A stretch of 64,000 bases of DNA from Rhabditophanes sp. KR3021 (Eukaryota; Nematoda; Chromadorea; Rhabditida; Alloionematidae): positions 10,788,001 through 10,852,000 of the forward strand of contig CAUJLY010000006.1 in assembly GCA_963281155.1 (NCBI GenBank), written 5' to 3'. Positions 22,857 to 34,763 of this stretch are shown here, one piece after another (position 1 is the first letter of the stretch; each line of letters begins with the position of its first letter). The notes under the pieces are model-generated. The model did not search any database, was not told the DNA's origin, and saw only the letters and a program-made list of their open reading frames with translations. A program made the position numbers and the translations under genes.

Positions 22857-23489
22857 AATCTTGAATTAATACAAATTGTAAAATTATTGCATTCAAACTG
22901 ATGTTTTTATATAATCGTATTTAGAAACTTTTAGTAATAACGTGATATTTCTTAACAAATGTTGATATTTCTAGATAAAACTATGCTTAATAACAACAAA
23001 TTGAACAATAAAATGAAGTTAAAGAAACCTAATATTATAAATGAATGTGCAAAATAATTAAAAAACAAATATAAAAATTAATTTACATTTGATCTCCAAC
23101 TAAAAACCTGTAGTGTGGTGTATATTAATACGTTAAGAAATGATGAACGAAAACAATTTTACTTTCAAAATCCCTAAACAAACAAATTGTATTGATATTG
23201 CAGTAGATTACAAACAAAATCAAATTGACTTTATATTTTAAAATGAGTAATCACGATAAAATGTGTTGGTTTTTTATGAACTAAATATTCATAACAAATT
23301 TGTTTGATGCAGTTTTAATTTAAAAGTTTATTCAAATGTTACTATAGCCATTTTTTATGATCCAAATCGTCATCTTTATTTATTGACCATCGTATCAAAA
23401 AATATCTGACTTCTTTTAAAGATGATCAGAGACATTAATAATTATAAATACACAAAAAATAATCAACAAATAGCCTCAATTGTACCTGG
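22857..23489. other. Upstream region of the ABCA gene
   Basis: No coding frame. On the minus strand a TATA-like ATTATATAAAAAC lies about 45-55 bp upstream of the ABCA start, and the bases just before the ATG (TTCAAG) could serve as a trans-splice acceptor. Both are weak. Confidence 0.3.
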
Positions 23490-23639
23490 CATGAGTAATG
23501 AATTGATTACTCAAGATAAGTGGGATGTGTGGTAGTTTGTCATGTTTTTGGACAAACGGCGTTTGATAATTGAAGTGGTCTTTTTTAATAAAGTTATATG
23601 AAATAAGGGTGTGTTTTTTAATCTATTGGTGTATAAATA
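23490..23639 (+). repeat. Dispersed direct repeat, copy 1
   Basis: About 150 bp nearly identical to 62795-62972. It begins CATGAGTAATGAATTGATTA, which forms a GAGTAAT/ATTACTC palindrome, and ends at TTGGTGTATAAATA. The internal part varies by an insertion of about 30 bp in copy 2. No coding potential and no clear terminal inverted repeats. It could be a short mobile element or a duplicated promoter, since it ends in a TATA-like box. Confidence 0.6.
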
Positions 23640-24570
23640 GATTCTGATTTGTGACAATACCTCAATGTAGTCCTATCACCTAATAATAAATTAACCCGTA
23701 TGTAAAGAGATAGATGATATCATCTCTTTGTACATTGCTTTCCAACAATATCCTTTTAGTTTCTCATATCATACTTTGTTTATGTTTTATATATCGTAAA
23801 GGGATCTTATATCACCTTTGCCACTTTTGTTATATAGATTAATCTTGCTATCACAACATTAATGCTTGTATTTAAGCAGACACATTTGATACTTGAGGGA
23901 GATTTCTATCTTTCGTACTAAGGTACTCTTAATAAAAGTTATTGCGTATCTGTTGATATTTATATATTGTTTTAATAAAAGATGCCAAAAAATATTTATA
24001 ATTTTATGATCTCTCCATTAAATACATTCATTTAAAGGTAGGATGCCATTCGATGACACCATTATAATTATAATCCAAGTTGACCTTTTAAATGTTCTTG
24101 AAATAACATATTTTGAATAAAAAGTGTCTATTTAAAAGTGATTTTTTAAATCATTCTAGTAATTTAAAATAATTAACTATCAATGGGCTCCTTTAAGCAA
24201 AGGATTTTTGAGGGCATCTCTTCACGGTGCAACATATTTCCCAATTTTTTTCTACCAAATTTTTATTTTATATATCTTGCTCGTACAAATAAAACAATCA
24301 GAGAAAAATCCTTATTAAGAGATGCAATGTTGTTATTTCCAACATAAATTTTACTCACTGGATTCGTCATATTATCAATTCAAACTTTATATCTAACAAC
24401 ATATTTCACCGGAGACCTTCTGAAAGTTGAATTATGTTTCATTCTTCAACCGTTCTAAGTTTTTTGGGGAGCCTTAGTTGCTAGTGCACCTTTGCCTTCA
24501 GATTCATACGCCCCATCCATCGGAACAGATTTGATTTTTGTTGCTATTAATCCTCATCTTTTTCTTAAAA
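23640..24570. other. Intergenic, nothing recognised
   Basis: No intact frame or RNA gene seen. At 23698-23731 there is a small inverted repeat GTAAAGAGATAGATGATATC / GATATCATCTCTTTGTAC that could form a hairpin; no function can be assigned. Confidence 0.35.
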
Positions 24571-25084
24571 GACATTAAAGATTGTTTCTGCTATTGTCGA
24601 TTTCTTCATTCATGATCCTAGATTCATACCAGATGAAATTTGCAATTATATTCGTATTTTTAAAACTAACGCACTTGCAACTTGCCTTGAAGTTTTGACA
24701 TTTTCAGTTCTCATTTTGTGTATGAATATTGGTAAATATTTTGTTTTTATATGTAGACTGAATAAACAAAATAGTTCGGCTGGAGTATTGACTAATACTG
24801 AGAAAATGAATCGGAATGTAGCTATTAATTTGATCCACAATTCTATTGAACCGCCTCGGCAGAAGTAAGTTAAAATATAATTTATTTAATGTATACTTTA
24901 AGGCTCCATCAAGGCTTTATTATCCTTTGACCAAACAAAGTGAGTTTCTTTTAATTATATTAATCTAACATTTTTCAGATACGAAAAGTTTCTTTATTGT
25001 ATAAAGATTAATTATGGAATGACTTGTTTTAGTTATGCCTTTGGAACTGTTGCTTCAATGATTTTAGTTTTAGACATTAGATAA
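24571..25084 (+). pseudogene. Possible 7TM chemoreceptor fragment
   Basis: An open frame from about 24597 (FFIHDPRFIPDEICNYIRIF) runs through a hydrophobic helix (TCLEVLTFSVLILCMNIG), then KYFVFICRLNKQNS and NTEKMNRNVAINLIHN, to a plausible donor after PPRQ near 24865. Further frame pieces resume at about 24981-25084. A helix followed by an LxxxxQxxxN-like charged helix is reminiscent of Sra/Srab/Srb-type receptors. No start codon and no full set of helices are seen, so I treat it as a relic; the family call is tentative. Confidence 0.3.
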
Positions 25085-25396
25085 ATGTTTTTAGAACATC
25101 ACAGATTCTATTTTTTTCTGTAGTATATTTTTCTAAACGCAATTGAATAGTAGTTTATATAAATAAATTCACTTTGTGATGATAATATGTTATTTTGTGA
25201 TAAATTTCGGCTAAACTGAAATAGTACGTTCACTATTTATATAATATCCTTACATTAAACAATTGAATTTCATACATCAGCAGGAAATATTAGACATAAA
25301 CCCTATCTAGAATATTCCTAAAAAAATAATACGCCAAGTACATTCTGAAAGCGTTTATATAAATAATAAATATCATCTCATTAATGATGTCTTGTA
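25085..25396. other. Spacer, nothing recognised
   Basis: AT-rich 312-bp spacer before the Str-like receptor gene. Confidence 0.4.
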
Positions 25397-26373
25397 ATGG
25401 TTGATTTGTATACTATTGAAATTATTCTAAATACTTTAGTCTCCCTAATTTGTAACGGACTTGCAATTTATATAGTTTGCGATTATGAAAAAGAAAACAA
25501 TGTTTGGAATGGATATTTCGTGTGTTTGACTTTTCAATTCATAGCATGTATAACTTATTCATTATTCAATATATTATGTAGAATACAAATGCTGATTTTG
25601 GATACAAATGTGATAATTCATTTTGATTATTCTGCAATCATTATGGCTCCAATTGGCATGTGGAAGTGTTTCATATGCATCGGTATTATATTCATGTATT
25701 TCAATATAACAATGATCACAGCTGTTGTTGTGCTCCGATATTTATATATCTGTAAACGAATTAATTTGACCAAAAGGCACACTTTAATTGCTATTATTGT
25801 TGCATTAATTGGACCTTTTATTCTAAGCATACTTCTTTGTGTTTCTTTTAATAATAATCTACCGACAGATTTGGTATACAAAGACAGTTTAATTAATGGT
25901 TACGAAGACATGTTTATCAAAGCACATAGTGTCAGTCTAGTAATTAAAGCGGTAAATATCAAATTGTTTATTTTAATACTTTTTTTCAGACTGATGGTAT
26001 TACAATTTTCCTTTTATGGATCTGTCTCACTGTGTTGGCAATTAATTATATCGTGCTGATATCCACATTTAAAAAATATAATTTTTATATGCAATATTAT
26101 TCAAAAGATATGTCCCCCAAAACTAAACTTCTCAACCATGAGTTCAAAATTATCATGACAATACAAGCTTTCTCACCTCTATTTCTCTGTTTGCCGATCG
26201 TTCCATTTATCATATTAATTTTATTCAAAATATATGTCGTCAAATACAGTGGAACTTATATTGTCATCTTGCTTTCCCTTTTGAATTGTGTAACTCCATT
26301 AACATTTATTATATTTTCAACAAAAAATATATTAATTGTCAAAAAGGTATGGTTAACTAATAGGTTCACTTAA
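25397..26373 (+). CDS. 7TM chemoreceptor, Str-superfamily-like, two exons
   Basis: Predicted 312 aa. Exon 1 is 25397-25951, the 38-bp intron runs GTAAAT...TTTTTCAG (25952-25989) in phase 0, and exon 2 is 25990-26373. Seven hydrophobic helices are visible: TM1 from residue about 8, TM3 near FICIGIIFMYFNITMITAVV followed by RYLYICKR, TM4 IAIIVALIGPFILSIL, TM5 in ITIFLLWICLTVLAINYIVL, TM6 IIMTIQAFSPLFLCLPI, TM7 ending FIIFSTKNI. The IQxxxPxxxxxxP pattern in TM6 is typical of the Str/Srd/Srh/Srj group. The 3' end may continue into a further exon, because GTATGG follows the last conserved part at 26346. Confidence 0.72.
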
Positions 26374-27678
26374 ATCCCTTCTGACATAACATATAATGGT
26401 ATCTGATAACAAAAGACAAAGTTAAAAATCGTGGGATGTCAGCTTTGTTGTTTCTTCTAAATATTTTTGCCATTTTATAAAGTAAACAGTGAGTATGTTG
26501 AAAAAGAGGTTTCACAATTCCTTTTATGACTTCATTCAAAAGATTTCCTTTGATTTACGATTACGTCTATAAAATACCCTGTTTCATTGTTTAAATTTAT
26601 ATTATTTATGTAACTATATTTTTTGTCGAAAACAATATCCGTCTAAATTATTTTATTTAATGGAACAGTACATTTGCGAAACTGTGTAAATGAAAATGAA
26701 AAATATTAACTAACTATAACTTTATGTAATTTTCAATAGCTTTCTTTAATTGTCAACAAAAAGTTCTTAATTTGTTAGTATTAAACTATCTAGAATATTA
26801 TGTATTATAAAATCAGACAATTTGGGGAATGGCTTAAAAAGATATATTCAGAATACACCCTGTCCTATTCTTTTTGCCAGCACTTTATTATGATAAAAAG
26901 GGATTTTCTTCGACTACAATTGATAAAAATGAACGATTTTCTCATTGGAACTGCAAAGAGCGCAGCTGATGAATGCGTTTAAAGATCTTAAAATGGTTGT
27001 ACGCCACAGGATTTACAGTTATTTAAGATTTCCTTCACAAAAATTTGAATATTTTTTGGTAAAATCACCGCAATTCTTTGATCATACTTTTTTCAAAATC
27101 CACCAAATAAGTTCTAGTTACTGTAAGCAAGTTTAATTAGTATATTTTTAATATTTTTCTTTATTTACAGCTCAATTGGGAACGGAGTTTAGATATACAC
27201 AGATAAAACTGGGAAAACACAAAAAACACTTAATTACTGTCTTAAACTTTAAAAATCTAATTTATTGATTTGACGTCTAGTGAGTTTTAGGTCAGAATCA
27301 TAATAATTATCCAAAAGTTCGTGAGCGGTTCTAAATGATTAAGTTATTAAATGATATGTACAACTATGCATATACCTAAAACATTTATTAAAAAATCTGG
27401 TGTTCTAGGGTGTTTCTAGGGCTCGTGGACACGATATGCTAACAAACTACAGTTTAAACGGCATTTTTATCTAATTCAGCTATTTTCAAAATGGTTAGAC
27501 CATTACAACGGAGGATTTGACATGGACCTGCTACAATCTATACATTCCACCACCGTGAAAAAGGATATCAGGAAATTAAAACAAAAGTGTTTCGAAAATA
27601 CAAAAGCTTACAACAATAATGCCTACCTGGAATAAAAATTTACTTACGCCAAATCTTAATAAAAGCAATATTTTTATT
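26374..27678. other. Gap with two possible coding relics
   Basis: At 26800-27000 two overlapping frames read EYTLSYSFCQHFIMIKRDFL and MNDFLIGTAKSAADECV, then switch frame; this looks like eroded coding sequence, perhaps of transposon origin. At 27511-27637 a stop-free frame reads DHYNGGFDMDLLQSIHSTTV followed by KKDIRKLKQKCFENTKAYNN, also protein-like but unrecognised. Everything else is AT-rich spacer. Confidence 0.3.
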
Positions 27679-28749
27679 TCAACGAATCATATTACTTTTC
27701 ATTCTTTTGAATATGCTATTAGGTTGAATATTCCTTATTTTCTTCTTTTCATTAAACGGAAAGCCATCAACTAGATAAAGAGCTATAAAGGGAGAAATCA
27801 TAAAATATAAAATAGGCGTCAATTGCCCAACTATCATAAACCAATCATGAAACGCTTTAGAAAGAATATTTGGGATGAAAATCATTACACAAGAATAAAC
27901 AGAAAGTGGAACTATGCTAATAAAAATTGGCGGAAGAGCCGCTATTTCAAGCTTGAATATTGCTTTATCAAGAATTGCTGCAGTATTTGTCCGGGCTTCC
28001 TTTTTACATTTATTGAGTTCTTTCTTTAATGGTACAAATTTGAAGATCAATGTATATAAAGGTAAGAGTACTACTCCGACCGAATTACTGAAAAATACTA
28101 CAATAAAGTATGCTTCTAAATTGAATTTAAAAATTAATATTGAGTAGTTTGAGTTTAAATAATCGTCCAATAAATTAGTCCTCTAAAATAAAAATATAAT
28201 TGTCAAAAGATTAGATCTTACTTTTGTGATTTGGCCAACAATTTCAGCTGATTCCTTCATAAATGTAGGTATAAAAGAAAGTAAGATAATAGGATTTATA
28301 ACAATAACAGCAAAAAAAATAATTTTTTCAAGTGATGTCAAATAATATGAAGGTCTCTTAGCACATAAAATATTGAATCGTATAAAAAATGTCATTTCAA
28401 TACATATAGCAACATACGGTATACTAGCCAATTCCAAGCATATAAATACAAATGACAGAGTATCTCCGCCAAGTTTGTGAGCTAATCCAGGAGAACTAAT
28501 TCCATATGTGAAACTTAAATATTGTTGATCCATCATTGGATTGAAACAAAATACTAGGAAAATGTCAGCTAATCTGCCAAGTAATACAAACTTTGTACAA
28601 TCATCTCTTTTCTTTGATTTATAAAATAAAATTATACAAAAAACACTGGCGTTTCCAAGTAGTGCTGTGTAGCACATTGTTCGATAAATTATATGAAATA
28701 AATCATCAAAAAACATGTTGAATATGGGGTAAATATATTTCGAAGACAA
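27679..28749 (-). CDS. 7TM chemoreceptor, Str-superfamily-like, two exons
   Basis: Predicted 343 aa. Exon 1 is 28749-28222, the 39-bp intron runs GTAAGA...TTTTAG in phase 0, and exon 2 is 28182-27679. Seven hydrophobic segments are visible, including TM1 with TALLGNASVFCIILF, TM3 in FVFICLELASIPYVAICIEM followed by FFIRFNILCAKRP, TM4 IIFFAVIVINPIILLSFIP, TM5 FIVVFFSNSVGVVLLPLYTL, TM6 KLEIAALPPIFISIVPLSVY, and TM7 VGQLTPILYFMISPFIALYL. General organisation fits the Str/Srd/Srj superfamily, but I cannot place it in a named class. It looks intact. Confidence 0.72.
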
Positions 28750-28985
28750 ATATATTCATATGACACTGATACAATGATGTACTATTTTTGTAAATAACAA
28801 AAAACATATTGATACAAAAAATTGTATTCTTAAAAAACATTTACAGTCTAATTTTATGACCAAAATATTGTTACCATTATTTGTAATTTTTTAGATAGGT
28901 TTCATTGTTTACCAACTTTTGGTACGAGTAGTTTTTGTAGCATTAGCTCACGTGTGAAATGTAGCTAGACTTTGTTTTTTACTTT

Positions 28986-29305
28986 TCAATAATTTTTAAT
29001 TCTTTTTGGAACATAATTTGAAAATATATGTGTTTGAATTGACTTGTTTAAAAATATATAAATCAAACTTGCACCAGAATGACTGAATATCCGCATCAAA
29101 CTTCCCCAAATGGAAAATATTATGCTTTCTTGATTGAAACTGAAATAGGTGTAGGAAAGTGGAGCCAAAAAATATGATGTTGTTATGAGAATCGCTTGTT
29201 GCATTAATGTCTTTTGTAAATTCGAGCATTTCAATTTAACGTTACTTCCTGAGTATCTTTGATAAAGTAAATAAAAGAAAGCTAAATACTCTAAACTCTC
29301 GGGGA
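28986..29305 (-). pseudogene. 3' fragment of an srt chemoreceptor gene
   Basis: The open frame from about 29305 to the stop at 28986 encodes only the TM6-TM7 end of an Srt receptor: LQKTLMQQAILITTSYFLAP, then FSIWGSLMRIFSHSG and NKSIQTHIFSNYVPKRI. This lines up with QKSLLIQTTFIC, QIAWILSHG and NKTIRTHIYQDLFPNRL of the gene at 351-1421. No upstream exons with the first five helices are found, so it is a truncated copy. Confidence 0.65.
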
Positions 29306-29884
29306 GGTATGTCTTTTTAACAAACTGAACATTTTTAATAATACTCCTTTTTAATTCGTGAAGCTATCGCTTCATTGCACACTATTATGCCTGTAGTATA
29401 TATGAATAATTTCTTTACGTATGAATTTTTTTATAAAAATATTGATATCTTTTTTTCCCTCGTTCAAAAAGTATGATTTTATATTCATTTTGATCGTCTT
29501 TTAAAGCTCTATAAGATGATGCTAAAATTTGCAAATAACTTTATTCCAAAAAAAGTTAGAAGTCTAATTAGGACCCACTCTAAGAAATACCGTGTAAAAA
29601 ATATCTGAGGTTCGGTTTGGCTAAAAATGGAGGTCTAGATATAACTTTTAAGGCGGTTCTAATGAGCATAAAATAAAAAAATCGTATGCAAATTTCGAAA
29701 GCTATGATTATCTAATACACTCTCAAAAGTGTCAAAGGATTTTTGGAAATTGTTCAACCAGAAAATATTCTAGTGCTCCATTGCATCTTTCTATGAGAGT
29801 ATTTGCAATTATCAGATTAGCTCTAATTAATAATCTAAATGTTGTTGATAGACTAAAATTAGAAACAATTTCTTTGATTTATCA
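29306..29884. other. Spacer leading into transposon relics
   Basis: No gene. The last 60 bp may already belong to the transposon-derived frame that starts near 29885. Confidence 0.3.
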
Positions 29885-30364
29885 ACTCCAGCTGCAGTCT
29901 ACTGGCAGAAGTTCTCTGGAAAGTCGGTCCAAATTGCGTTGACGAATATTCAAGCTCTGTTCACAAATTTACCTCATGATGGAGTAATAGTAGTCACGAA
30001 GCAAATCCTCGAACATCTTGCAATAATAAGTCACTTGTCTGGAGTCAAAACACTAACTAATGAAGAAATGACACTTATCCAACAAGCAATCGCCGCGATC
30101 AAAGACCTAACAAAAAAAGATGTCTGCAGAGAAATTAGTGTAACTCCTTATTTACACATGTTGTTGGAACACTTCATGCCTCAGATTGAGAGATTAGGGA
30201 GTGTCAGCTTTTTTAGTGATCAATGCTCGGAAAACATTCATGGATATATGGACAAAGACAAGGATCGAGTTGTGGGGCTGAGCCATGGAGATGAACTTGT
30301 CTTTCTTGCTCTTCAACATACTTTCAGGCAGAAATTGTTTGATGAACGTCAAGAGACTAATTAA
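29885..30364 (+). mobile_element. Relic of a recurrent transposon-like ORF, copy 1
   Basis: A stop-free frame of about 159 codons starting PAAVYWQKFSGKSVQIALT and ending at TAA 30362-30364. It shares order and motifs with 40760-41500 and 63465-63757: an (A)xYWQxFSGx block, LTxxxxLF, a helix-rich middle, then HMLLEHFMPQI, FFSDQCSENIH and a C-terminal helix. The family consensus ends PKAHxLxxHMPExI...FSEQSIESxH. It recurs three times in fragmentary form, which points to a mobile element ORF; I do not know its name or chemistry. Confidence 0.55.
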
Positions 30365-30439
30365 ATTATTGTCATCTATTTGTTTATTACATCATTAATT
30401 GCTTATAAAATAAAAGAAGTTATTCATATATACTACAGG

Positions 30440-31158
30440 CATAATAGTGCTCGGATGCTGGAGTGAAACAAGGTGACTGTCTTAGCCCAAGACTCTTTAC
30501 AATCTTAGTGCAATATGTCATGTGTCAAGCTAAGCTGGAAGAATACTGCATGGTAATTGACGACCAAAAACTTGATTATCTTGCTTACGCTGATGATCTG
30601 GTTTTAATTGCCAAAACCAGCAAAGACTTACAAAAAATGCTGGACAACTTTGCGGAAAAAGCTAAGAAAGTAAATCTTGCCCTCAACTTAAGCAAATGCA
30701 AAATGATGAGTCAAACCACAAGAAAAGGCCTCCTTTCAACCTGTAAAGTAGAGATCTTTAAGACCCCTCTAGAAGAAGTTGAGACATACGAATATCTTGG
30801 GTAAATTATTTCAAATAAGAATGCAATGACTAATAAACTCTCTCATCGCTTAAGGAAATTTTGGAAGGCCTATCACGTCAACAAGAACATGCTAGGATAA
30901 AAGAAACTATCTCTCAAATTGAAAGTAGAAATCTTCAAATCCGAAGATATTGTTGAGTTCATCAGCCAGCAAAAGTTGAACCTTATTGGGCAACGCCTAA
31001 GACAACAAGCCCCAAGACCACTACCCCTCATTACCAACTGGATTCCCAAAGCCAACAATAAGGTGAAGAAAAGACGAGTGGAAATGATAAAGGACTGGAA
31101 ACAAATAGCTAATAATAATGAAGAATGGAGTAAAGTTGATTACAGGCTAATTACATAA
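30440..31158 (+). mobile_element. Non-LTR (RTE-like) retrotransposon relic, RT C-terminal half
   Basis: The frame reads GVKQGDCLSPRLFTIL (RT motif B, QGDxLSP), then LDYLAYADDLVLIA (motif C, catalytic YADD), AKKVNLALNLSKCKMM (motif D region) and ETYEYLG. At 30802-30804 a TAA replaces what should be Gln in the usual YLGQxI block; the frame continues IISNKNAMTNKLSHRLRKFW and meets another stop near 30898. The last part (30919-31158) has the charged RRVEMIKDWKQIANNNEEWS tail typical of RTE/Craft-like elements, with an internal deletion before it. Motif A is missing. Clearly dead. Confidence 0.8.
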
Positions 31159-31950
31159 ACGATAATATTTAATTTATATTTGTATATGTTCTAATAGTTT
31201 TGGTACGATAATCGTAAAATAAAATATGTAGAGTGGATGTTAATTTTGGCATTACGAGATTATATATAATTTTTCTTGTTATTTGTAAGCGATTGATTGT
31301 CTGTAATTGCTTGTAATTGTCTGTAGCAATTATATCTAATTGCTCGTGTCGGTTACAGGTAATTGCTCATGGCGGTTGCAGGTGTATACTCATGTTACAA
31401 TCTGCATCGGGAGATAAAGGCAATATCGAGAAGGTAGCTACCTCATCATTACCAAACAAGCATTAATACTTCTTTTAGCTGTCATTTTTGACAGTTGTTT
31501 TAGATTTCATTTTTCATAATAGTTTATAAGATGCTATAGCAGAGTATAGTTCTTGCACAATTATTTATTTTATATTTTTGCCATTCGTGGCGTTTATCTG
31601 ATATATGCTTTTAGGAAGCACCTGCAAACAAACAAAATACTGTTACTCTAACATATTTAAAAACAATAATGGGAATCTTGTTCCAGTTCTGAAATGAATG
31701 AATAATATTTTTTGATTAAATAAATTGTTTTAATTTGCTTAGGCAAACTGCCTGAAATTTTAACATCAACAATGTCTGAAACGTTTTATTTATTAGAATT
31801 TATTACTTCTATTCATTAGTTAATAAACATGGTTTTTGGTGACAATGTTCATTGTCAATAAATAATACAATTACTAAACGTTTAAATTCATCATTTTTAT
31901 GAATACAACTCATACAGATAAATCGTGTCATTTCTTAATTTCTAATTTAA
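31159..31950. other. Spacer with a short imperfect tandem motif
   Basis: At about 31290-31390 the words TTGTCTGTAATTGCTTGTAA, TAATTGCTCGTGTCGGTTAC and TAATTGCTCATGGCGGTTGC form an imperfect, partly tandem array of TAATTGCTxxTG(T/G)CGGTT units. It may be the 3' tail of the retrotransposon relic. Otherwise nothing recognised. Confidence 0.35.
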
Positions 31951-33089
31951 ATGAATAAATTTTTTGAACACAATAATTTTGACTCGTCTTTTGTGGCCAA
32001 ATACTATAACTGTTCATATCTCACACCTGAACAATGGGAGCAAGAAAGAAGTCCACATGTAGCGTTGGGTTTGTTTTATTTAATCACTGGTTTACCACTT
32101 CATTTGCTATATTTTCCTGTTATGTGGGTGATCACAAGACCTCAATTTTTTAAATACCCAGCATTCAAAATTTTAACTTTCCTTGGCAAGTAAATTAATT
32201 TTTTATTAAAATAAATGATATTTTAGGAATCATTGACTTTTCCACATCATTTGTTTCATGTGAAATTACTGCTTATTTAACAATAATTGGGTCCGTATTT
32301 TGCACCGATCATCCTACAATAATATATTTTATTGGAGCTTTTGGATTAGCGGGATGGGCAGCATCTTGCTTTGTTAATTTAATTTTGATTTTTAATCGAA
32401 TATTAGACATGTACAAACCATCTTTAAGTGAGAAACTATTTGAAGGCAAAAAAACGTATATATGGCTCTTTTTTCCATGTGTCTATTTTGCGTATATGTA
32501 TATTTATACAGTACCAATTACATACTCATCAAAAAGTAATTTTTGTTTTTATTTATTAATTTTCTATTTTTTAGCCGTTTCGTGGATGTTTAATCCCTAC
32601 TATGGAATAAATCAGACAACATTTCCTTTCCCAGACTTTTACCATAATCCACTTCACACCTTTAATAATATCTTCGCAGGTTTTATTTCCATTCCCCTAA
32701 ACTTCCTTTTATTGAAAGCATCATTTACAAAAGTTAATACAATATCAAAAAAAAATAAAGAAATGGAAGCCCTCAAAAGAACTATGTTGATCCAATCGAC
32801 TGCGATTTGTATTTTTAATATGTTATCAGCTTTGGTGTATGTTATCATAGCAAATATTCCATTGGGAATATGGGCATCTGTGCTGGGCCAAATTGGATGG
32901 GAGTTTTCTCACTTAATAATGTCATTTGTTTTATGTTTCATAAATCAATCGGTCAAGAGCTATATTTTAACGAATATGGTTCTATTTTATAAGGTTAAAA
33001 AAGATACAAAAAGTGGAGCTGCTATACTATCAACACCAAATGTTCCTGCTACAAAAAAACGATTGTTTAGTTGGACATTACATAAATAA
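31951..33089 (+). CDS. Serpentine receptor class T (Srt) chemoreceptor, three exons, one GC-AG intron
   Basis: Predicted 352 aa. Exons 31951-32185, 32227-32535, 32575-33089. The protein matches the 12618 paralogue throughout: SYLTPEQWEQERSPHVALGL versus SSEEWEKERNPNIYLGL, LGIIDF, GLAGWAASC at TM3, NRILDMYKPS, SSKTVSWMFNPYY, NPLHTFNNI, QSTAIC, NQSVKSYI. Intron 1 (32186-32226) must use a GC donor (G|GCAAGTAAA) to restore LGIIDF; the nearby GT gives the wrong frame. Intron 2 (32536-32574, 39 bp) is a multiple of three and open, so an uninterrupted frame runs through it, but the paralogue alignment (AKTYSWLFLPYY) shows it is an intron. Looks intact. Confidence 0.85.
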
Positions 33090-34763
33090 TATATTTCATT
33101 AACACGTATTAGTTTATTTTTAATTAACAATTTAAATAACAAATGGTTTATATTTTATTAAGGAGCAAAATTGGCATATACGTATTAGGTTCTTATAGAT
33201 TTAAATAGTTTGATTATTAAATTAATATCCAGTTTCTGATCAATTTCTTGATAATTGCAATTATTTTTTTATATTACAGCTTATTTTTTGAATGTAAACA
33301 ATAATTAATAAATTTGATTGTTTTGTAAATTAGAGTTGTTCTGGAAAAGAATCAGATACATTTTTCAAAGGTTTGTGACTATTATCATAGCTTTAACACA
33401 TCCAGCTTAACACTGTTTCATCTTTTTATATAATTACTAACAATCTCATTTTTCTCTTAACTATTTGTGTCTTGTCTACATTGTTATACCAAGCAAGTCT
33501 CCTACCTATTACTCAGGGGAATATGTTTACAATTTAAACCTAATCCTACCAATAAATGGAAAAGTAACAGTTGTTGTGGGTATGGCAAAGCAAATTATAT
33601 TTTATTATATATCTGCCATAAAATTAAAATCACTGAATTCAAAAAAGTCTTCATCATTATGATTGCTTGTGAAGGTAAAACTCGGAATGATGGAATTGTC
33701 TAATAATTTTTTTTGCGTATCGTTATGTTTTGATTGTAAGGTAATGAATTCATTGATAAATGAAGCCTTAAATCCATTATAGTCGTTACAAGCTGTCTCG
33801 CTTTCAATTTATAGTTTTGACAATAATGAATTTTTTCCAAAACAAATGCGGAATCTTTTCTTTCCTATATTGCTATCGATACAAACCATTCATTTCAACC
33901 ACTTTTTGGGGTTATGCAATTCTAAAATATGTTCTGGACTTTAAGCAACTTTCACAAAGATTAAAAAACACTAACTGGAAATACCACATAATAACTGAAA
34001 AACACGTAAACATCAAAAACAATTATTAGTTTTTGAAATAAAATCAAGTGAACATAAATACTCTCTTATAATTTGTATTCATATATACTTTGAGAAATTT
34101 TGTGTAATGTCTCATTTTACTAGTTTTCTTATTAATAAAATATTTGTATTCAATTTTATATTTAGTAAAAATACATATAATAGTATCTTCCCTTGCTTCT
34201 ACTAAAATTGGAATCTATTTTCACAAATGATCTTGGCAATTAGATTATGTATATTGTACTACACACCCTATCGATTAAAAGCTTAAAATTCAAAAAACCA
34301 TCCATCACATCAATTAAATTTTTGTGTCACTAATGGTACAAGATTATGATTATAACATCACCTAATATCAAATAAATATCAGAGATTGTGCCAAGCGAAA
34401 ATCATAACTTAGCACAAAGAACTTAATCTTCACGTGTTATATTTTACCTTTTAAAGATACATCATTGTTATTTTTAAAAGTAAATGATAATAAGAAGGTT
34501 GTATGTAATTAGGTGCAAGGTTTGTTAAAGTATAAGTTGATGGAGCATATAATTTAGTCGTAAAAATCAAAACCAATATTTTTTTAATGCCTTAAGTTTT
34601 AATTAAATTAGCCAAAAATAGGAATAATTGAAGACAAAGGGCATAAAACAACACTCAATCAATCATTTAATTAATTTTAGCCTTGAGCGTGTGTATTTAG
34701 ATAGACTGAAAATGTTAATTTAAATTTATTTTACATTTTGTCTATTATATTTTTAAAGCTAAG
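33090..34763. other. Long AT-rich intergenic region
   Basis: Two overlapping short frames near 33465-33703 have no similarity I recognise and no signal peptide or domain pattern. No RNA gene or repeat seen. Confidence 0.4.

Noticed and set aside
32654..32848. Minus-strand 64-codon frame
   Set aside because: Antisense to srt exon 3.
33465..33703. Two overlapping short plus-strand frames
   Set aside because: No signal peptide, domain or splice context; length expected by chance in this composition.
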